Shown here: piece by piece, positions 57,373 to 64,000 of the stretch
Position numbering within the stretch: position 1 is the first letter of the stretch
How the letters are laid out: the number at the start of each line of letters is the position of its first letter
From: Triops longicaudatus
Lineage: Eukaryota; Arthropoda; Branchiopoda; Notostraca; Triopsidae
Assembly (NCBI GenBank): GCA_022885665.1
Contig: JAGQDJ010000024.1
Coordinates: 930,001 to 994,000 of the forward strand
Reading direction: 5' to 3'
Length of the DNA stretch: 64,000 nucleotides
Notes under the pieces: generated by a model
What the model was told of the DNA's origin: nothing
Databases searched by the model: none
What the model saw: the letters and a program-made list of their open reading frames with translations, nothing else
Position numbers and translations under genes: made by a program

Positions 57373-57620
57373 GGAAAAAAATCAAATCAGACGTGTTTTC
57401 GTGGTAGAAATACATCAAGTCTGAAAAAATATACAGGTATTTTTCGTAGATTCGCATGATTTTATTTCGCTATTAGTCTCAAGTTGCTGAAAACGAATAC
57501 AGCAGTATTCTGCAAAAATTCGTCCTGTTTTATTAGTATTTTTTTATTAAAAATGGTAAACTGAAGTTGACTAAGCCTGGTACACTAGATTTTGATAACT
57601 TTAGTTTTACAGTTGCCGTG
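57280..57620. other. AT-rich island 8
   Basis: A short AT-rich stretch beside the candidate frame at 56,851-57,372. It contains a small GAATAC/GTATTC hairpin near 57,498. Nothing else is recognisable. Confidence 0.5.
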
Positions 57621-60212
57621 GTTTTTCAAAACATGTTTTTCAAAATAAGCTTCGCAGGCTCTCTACGTTGTTCACTAGAGAAGTAAACACTAGGACCTGA
57701 AGGCAAAAACTACATGGACAGACAAAATTGGTGTGGGGCTTTATAAGACAGATTATGTCAGTTGCAGATTTTGGTTTTTAATGGTGTTGCATCGCTAAGG
57801 GCGTTAGACCTATTTTGGTAACAAGGGTTCCTCTAACGGCAGTAAGGTAATCAATATAGGCTTGGGCTGCGTTTCGGAAGGAATCAGAAGGATTTCAGGG
57901 AAATACTGAGCTTCCTCCTTAGATAGAAAATGAGCACAGCAAAGGACTAGGGAAGCGGAGATCCGGAGGCTGTTGAGAGCTTCGAGTATAAGCACGAGCC
58001 AAGAAATGCCTTTGATCTCGTGCATCGAGCAGACAAATGAGAAAAAAATGTGTCGTGCTCTTTCCAACAATCAACTAGCTTAGAGAGCTAAGGAGCAAGG
58101 GGACGAGAGAAGGAGCAGAGAGTTTTTGAGTTGTTATTCCACGTAATCAAAAACGCACGGCACAAAAGCAACAAGACGACGAACGACATGCTTTTGAGCG
58201 AATTAAAGGGTCTCCAAATGGGTTGCTGATGCTTGGGTTACATGAAACAAAAATGGAAGCATTTCGTATCAAGGTATCATCGTTACTTTTTCTGAGGGTT
58301 TCCAGGATGTTATTTTCACTTCTTTAGAATAAACGACAGAAAGGAGTAGAGAAACAGCCTAAACCAAAAGGCTAGGATCCTGTATAGAATATGGATCGTC
58401 GGCACATTTTTGCACCTGACATCAAAGGCAATGTCTCCCGCAGAAGAAGAGACAAAGCACTCGATTAAACGACTCGTCACGGCGGCGTATATTATCGTGA
58501 CTCTTTTTCCCCCCCGCTCCACCATGGAACGTTTCCTTATACCGTGAGCTCCGAAGTCCTTGGAAGAAATTTTCCTTTCGCTTCATATTCTTTTTAGATA
58601 TTCGTTTCGGTTCATAGTCACAAGTTCGTAGGCTTCTTCGCTCTTCCCTGGAGTTGTCGATGCAATCGTCTGAAAAATTGACGCTCTACGATCTTATCAA
58701 ACAAAGAAAGAAAAGGGGAACCGGTCATGACCGCAAAGATTTTCTTTTTTTCTCTGTATCTTCTCGTCTTTACTGTTTCATTTTCTCGTGTCCCCAAGGT
58801 CTGAACCCTTACCAAGTCCGCTAGTCCTATTCTTCAAGTTTGGGAACATCGTATTTATATCATAAGTCTAACGCCAACTCAGCCTAAAAAGCTTTTAAAA
58901 GCTATTCGGGTGATCTATAGCGTCAATTGCAACAATACGCGATATATGAGCCCGGTTTCTCCCCTCTTTCGATTATCCATTTTGTAATAGGTTTTCCAAG
59001 AAAGAACTTTACATTAAAAGACGTTAACCGCGTCAATAGCTTACAATAGCTTCTTTCAATCGCACTAACGCGTTTTCAAAAGGTTTTGGACCACATACGT
59101 TATCACTACCGCGACATCCGCAAGGGCGAGCATCCTGACGAACTTGACTTGATAAAATTAACTGATGCGGAACCACATTTTCCCGTTCTTATGACTTGTT
59201 TTATCAACTTTCAAGGTCCTGAATGCAAGGCATTTTAGTAATCTTATGGATTTTACTTGATGAACACCAGATTTCTTTTATTACTTTTCACACTTGCCTG
59301 ACTTTATTACTTGTTTTTGTCAATTTCTCTGGTCGGAATACTGTTCAAGTTTAGCGAGCTTAGTTTTTCGAAACCCCATCACGGGCCGTTGTCAGAATAT
59401 GACACCTCAAGTGGCACCCACTCCGTAACTTTCATGCTTACTACTTTAAATAAAAGCCCAGGGCTTCAGCACGCTCATCCTCTCGTGCTCCCATTTGCGA
59501 ATTACTCCAAGTTCCTCGTCTCTACGCACGCAGCCCTCCTAAAAGTTGCCGGGCTCTAGTATCATATCCAGCAATTCCCTTCAATCACAGACAGGGTTAC
59601 TGGAACATATACTCAGAAAAAAAAATCGAAAGTGAAAAACCAGGGATAAGCCAAATAAAGCCGCTTTTAGCGAATGCTTATCCTAACTAGTTCTTTCCAA
59701 GTACTGATGCCCCCCTCCAAAAGCTCAAATTATGCTAATTTCTTTTCAAATTTCTCACGCTTCGTTTACATAAACAAACAGCCCTGACAAAAAACGAAGA
59801 CCTAAAAAGTCTGCACATTGAATTGCCGTCAATTCTCTAAAGGTAACCTCCCAATCCTATCAGACCGTTGAGTGATCAGTATCTGCATTGCAGCACTCAG
59901 GCTGAACAGTTCACACACAAATCAAAAATATGCATAACCCACCTTCACTAACTCTCTTCCACACGCCTTCCCCTCAACCCGTTTGACAACCTCGCGTAGA
60001 AAGAAATACAAACCACAAAGAACTGGTCACAAATCAACGACTTTACAAAATTAATTACAATTTTCATAAAGAACAGAAAAGCTCACACAAATTCACGTAA
60101 TTACGATTTTTTTATACAACAAGTGTGCTACGTGTACTTAACACACTTTTAGAGTCGTTCTCGATCCCCGTAATTTACTTCATCATATAGCATGACTTAT
60201 ACTGGGAAAAAA

Positions 60213-60224
60213 ACACACACACGA
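60213..60224. repeat. AC microsatellite
   Basis: A short CA run after an A-run. Simple sequence. Confidence 0.85.
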
Positions 60225-60441
60225 GATACGGGAAAGCAGTAAATTAACCATAATTCCCGTCAAACTAATGCAGCTATAGTCGTTTTATTCCTTGAAGAAC
60301 TCCATATTCGGGGCTCCGATGCGGCTCTTGATCGCCGTTCAACTCTCCCCAACTTTTTGCGCCCTCTATGGGTGGCACACAAGCGTAATAAGTGTACACG
60401 TCGCGGGGGTTGCTTATGGGCACATAAAGTTTGCGAGGAAA

Positions 60442-60459
60442 GGGAAGGGGGGGAGGGGG
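60442..60459 (+). other. G-quadruplex motif
   Basis: GGG-AA-G7-A-G5 supplies four G3 tracts with loops of one or two bases. It meets the usual rule. Confidence 0.75.
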
Positions 60460-62485
60460 TCTTTTACGACTATCCCACATAGTCGATTTGTACGGGAGCG
60501 GGTTTCCGCATATAATCATTACATTGCTCGATTGCGGGAGCGTCAGCTATAGGGGTAACCCAAGAATGAAATTTGGCTTAACGGTGCGGAAGATTCGCAT
60601 GGGCGTTGAAAAGCACCAAAGCATGCTACCGTGGCAGCCGTTTCCTAAGACACAAGTCTTCCCTAGAACAGCTTATGGAGGTGATGGGGGAAAACGAGTC
60701 GAAAGATGCTGTTATGTCTAAGGGATCTTGTGTTTTTATATAGAGAAGCTACACTTTTTATTGACCTGCATCAAACCGTTTTCCTTCTACACTGGTGAAC
60801 TTGACGGCGATGGGCGGGGGAGGGTGGGCCACTGGCTTTATCGTCGTTCGAAGGTTTCGATTCCGTACTTTACGCTACTCCTTAGGCAACCAAACCGACG
60901 ATCGCCAAAATGTTGCCAAACGTGTGTTTTTCTTCTTAAAAAAATTGCCCTCAAAGTCAACAGTTTTTAATGCAAACCATCTATTGCGACATATGTGATG
61001 ACCGAAGAAGATGAAAGAAAGTCAAAATCCGCTTACACGGTATCTTTCACCTCGACCTTAATTAAAAGAAGTTTTGTTTCTCCCCTGCAGACTTTTTTTC
61101 CCTACATGTTTGGAAGAGAGTTCTTGACGCCTTGCTATGACTGAAAGCAAATAGCTAGGTCCAAATTTGCTGTCATCACCAGTTGTTTTTTGAATGACAG
61201 ACTGGCTGAGATAATTTTTCTATGCTGGGGTTATTTGGCGTTTCAAAGCGGAGGCTTAACAAGAGCAAGCCTGATTTAAGATTTTTTTTTAAATTAAGGG
61301 TATTTTTTTCTCAACAATGTTTTTAAATTCGTCAGTTGAACGGCGTTAAAGACATAAAATCAGACAAGCTTATTTTTTAAGTGAGAAAGGGAAAGTGACA
61401 GCAATTTTTTTTATGGGACAGTCGCACCGTGTTTACAATGGTAAGGCGAAGCGACCTCATTACAGAACTGCTTGTTTGTCCCCCCTGCGCGTTTTAAGTT
61501 GCTCCAAAACGTTTTCGTGTCATGCTCATGCATGGCTGGACCAGCCGCTTGGGAATATGCAAAATTGCCCAGTCTTTACCTCGTCTGCTGGATTTGGAAT
61601 AAAAACTAGGGACTGTAACGCAAGCCAATCAAGCTAGTGCAACGCATTTTTATTCTACCTGCCCAATTAAGACCCAATATTTTTGTTTCTACTTCGCCCA
61701 GTCCAGATCGTAAAGACGCTACGTGTCGCATAGCGAATTTGCCTTCCCACATTTTTTTTTTACGGTAATAATAAAAGAAAAGAGAAAAAGCGAGGTTCCG
61801 ACGCAGAGCCACTGCGACGAGGCACAGTTGAAAAGGAAAGGGATGAAAAGGGGCTTTTGACTGTGTGGAGAGGATATGAAAAGCGACATGTAAGCATACG
61901 TGATCTATTTGGTTTCTAAGCTTGGTGGGAAGCTATTTTGCTAGCAAAAAGGGAAGACCCAACAGTGGCGCGTTTCTTGTTTTTGTATGTGTCTTGTCGG
62001 AGTGCATATTCGAGCACGATTCTGGTGTTATTTTGTATGTATCATTCCCAGCGCTTGAGCTACTGGGTATTACTTATGCTTACGTGTTCCATTATGTATG
62101 AAGCACGGCCCTCGAACTGCAGGTGACTGGTTTATTATCGTGCTGTATGATTAAAATAGGGCTTGTCTTGTACACCTTCGAGCTCATCGGGGAGTTACCC
62201 TCTTGCGTTCAAATGTGTTCTTTTCCCCTGTTGATAACTATAAGCACTTTGCATAACCACTTCTTGTCATGCCCCGCATTCGTCTTGCGCGTTTTATTCT
62301 TATTGGAAAAGGGGATGCGAAAGAACGAAGGAGTGAAAGAAGCTAGGCTTGCATGGCACGGCATTCCGCCACTGACTTTGTTGAATAGTGGTTCTTTCTT
62401 CGAAATCGCTAACCCAGGGCTCTTTTTTTTCGCTTTGCATTGGTAACAGACAAGAAATTTCGTGCCTTCTTGCACCTGACATAAA

Positions 62486-62740
62486 TTGTCCCGAAAAGTA
62501 GAAAACCTACTTGACATACATTCGTTAAAATTAAATAAGCAAAAGGCAGACACGCATTTCGAGTCGCCACCAATTCTTCGTCGTCACGTCTCGCACTTCG
62601 TTGACAGACTTGGCAGCGGAAGTCACTTTCTCGGGAGCGAAAAGCATTCGGTTACTGTGCAACGGCCTCGATTTCTAACTACTTCGGTAAAGGCCCTGTT
62701 ATTAAAAAAAGCACACCCAAGGAAGGGATTAAAAAAATAA
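62486..62740 (+). CDS. Hypothetical polar frame (weak)
   Basis: An 84-codon frame without a clear ATG (it opens at TTG). Composition is polar and varied: KVENLLDIHSLKLNKQKADT, then HVSHFVDRLGSGSHFLGSEK, ending basic. A frame in the same register (62,123-62,446) lies upstream, with two stops between. This could be a last exon or chance. No family is recognised. Confidence 0.14.
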   Translation: MSRKVENLLDIHSLKLNKQKADTHFESPPILRRHVSHFVDRLGSGSHFLGSEKHSVTVQRPRFLTTSVKALLLKKAHPRKGLKK

Positions 62741-63907
62741 ATTCAAGGTAAAACCGTCAGAAACGCTGATTAAGGTATGCTTATGCAAGAAGGCCAAGCA
62801 AATTATGATCCAGAAAGTGTGTGAAAGATATAGGAAGAAAAAGATAGGGAAAGGGAGAGTTATGCATTCTAGATGAAGCATCTGGATCCTTAAGTAAAAA
62901 GGATACTCGTGCACAAAATACTTCAGCTAAGTTGTCTAGTGTATTCAGTGGGCATGAATGGGCATTTATTGAAGGAATTTCTAGTGCTTGAGCCCGGCTT
63001 CCTTTGTATTTTCTCAAAGAATGCTTCCTTCATCTCTTCTCATTCTTTGCCCCCCTCTCAGTCCTCACGGGGGTATTTAGCTCACTCCGGGCCCCTTAAA
63101 ATTTACTAGTCCTCTTCCGCTTCGTATTTAGAATACATTTTTCGCTTCTTCGTTAAAAGCCAAAAGGCCTCTTGTCCATCCTCCGGACTTGGGGAAGCAA
63201 AAGTTCGTCAGTTCTTGGCCTTGCGTTGGTATGGCATGTTGAGGCAAGTTCTCAGGGAACATGTCAAAGATGCTGATTCACGAGAAGTGAACGGGCACTC
63301 CTTATTTACTTCTTTCTTAACTTCTATGCGAGGATCAGAGTTCAATTATTTCTTTGTAAGTCGCCCAGAACTTTTTGATTAGAGGTGCGATAACGAAAGT
63401 CGCAATCGTTCGCGGAATGCTTACTCTGGCCTTATTACCTGGCACATTTTCCCTGATGGTACACTTCGGGTGGGCGCCATATGGAGCAACAAGGTCAAGA
63501 GTGTCTTCTTCGCTGTGTTATTCATGGTTCGCGCTCTCCTGCTCGTAATTTATGACCTTTCTGAAAACTTCAACAGTCATTTCTTGGCCACCGGGATCAA
63601 GTAGAAGGCAATCGGAATATCAAGTTCCGGCTCGGGGTTTTTGGCTGGGGTCCATATGCCAAAAATCATTTTAAGTACCCCGGTTTCCCTCTGGATGTTG
63701 GGTGGGCCGCCGACTTTTCGTCACGTATATTGCCTCAACTCTGGCTCTTCGCCTATCCGCGATTCCCACCTGTTTCACATTTTAGAGTTGTCATGGAGAC
63801 CGACCGCTCCACATGTGCATAGCCGTTAAAATCATAAATGTGGCCCAAAGAATACCACCCACGTCCTGTTTGGATTGCATTTACCTGAACTTGCATGCTA
63901 TATGCAG

Positions 63908-63944
63908 TCTTATTCAACGTATCTGTCCTCTTATTCAACGTATC
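63908..63944. repeat. 16-nt direct repeat, period 21
   Basis: TCTTATTCAACGTATC occurs at 63,908-63,923 and 63,929-63,944. The period equals seven codons. In a minus-strand open frame (63,753-63,974) it reads DTLNKRT then DTLNKTA. A 16-base match this close is very unlikely by chance, so it is a true tandem duplication. Confidence 0.92.
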
Positions 63945-64000
63945 CCTCCACCTCGCGCCTTTTCGTCCCATCAACGTACCTTGTAGGATGAGAATCGCCG

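Larger units (their letters stand above)
57620..64000. other. Mixed-composition non-coding DNA
   Basis: No recognisable gene. Short frames on both strands are of chance length. A G-quadruplex motif lies at 60,442, an AC tract at 60,213 and a 16-base direct repeat at 63,908. Between these I see nothing to name. Confidence 0.55.

Noticed and set aside
58888..58903. AGCTTTTAAAAGCT palindrome as a regulatory site
   Set aside because: A 14-base palindrome is expected several times in this window and nothing around it supports a function.
1..64000. tRNA, rRNA and spliceosomal RNA genes
   Set aside because: I looked on both strands for B-box-like GGTTCGA contexts, A-box words and conserved U1, U2 and U6 snRNA and 5S rRNA words. 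Single hits lacked matching T-stems or paired boxes.
1..64000. CRISPR array or bacterial operon
   Set aside because: No regularly spaced direct repeats and no run of closely spaced long frames on one strand exist.

Overview
No gene, RNA gene or mobile element in these 64 kb can be called with confidence. The window looks like eukaryotic nuclear DNA, almost all of it intergenic and/or intronic. By a rough estimate (about 128,000 codons over six frames, a stop frequency near 6%) the longest open frame expected by chance is about 150 codons. The longest uninterrupted frames here are 140 to 148 residues, and the one nominally longer frame (173) runs through a 5-base N gap. There are no ribosome-binding-site-spaced gene runs, no rRNA, and no tRNA that I could find, so a bacterial or viral chromosome is very unlikely. 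CpG is not visibly depleted, which argues against vertebrate DNA and most heavily methylated plant DNA. Homopolymers, pyrimidine tracts and GT/AG splice-like signals suit an intron-bearing protist, alga or invertebrate. I cannot place it more closely.

The layout is a mosaic. Mixed-composition DNA (roughly 40-45% GC by eye, rich in C-runs, T-tracts and polypurine tracts) is broken by AT-rich islands at about 12.4-16.1, 19.9-21.2, 23.6-24.4, 25.1-27.1, 28.8-29.25, 31.6-33.2, 51.7-52.1 and 57.3-57.6 kb. The extreme is 20.7-20.95 kb; 20,761-20,880 has 21 G/C in 120 bases. The best-supported discrete structure is at 21,090-21,167, the right edge of that island: a perfect 14-bp hairpin and a perfect 8-bp hairpin enclosed by a 7-bp closing stem, predicting a three-way junction. 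A second compact hairpin (14 paired bases) lies at 32,375-32,410 in another AT island. G-quadruplex motifs, microsatellites, several tandem microduplications and a G4-N5-C17 assembly gap (56,926-56,951) are directly visible.

Coding candidates are all weak. I list open stretches that read like protein and that either have splice-like borders (6.6, 10.8, 18.7, 19.3, 22.7-22.9, 27.3, 33.2-33.9, 34.1, 36.3-36.8, 39.1, 43.5, 55.1 kb), look like small secreted or membrane proteins (3.7, 15.0, 34.98, 44.1 kb), or cluster at 53.6-57.4 kb. None matches a family I recognise. Each can be explained by chance, so confidence stays at or below about 0.25 and no pathway is proposed. RNA-seq, protein homology search and a repeat library would settle what is transcribed.
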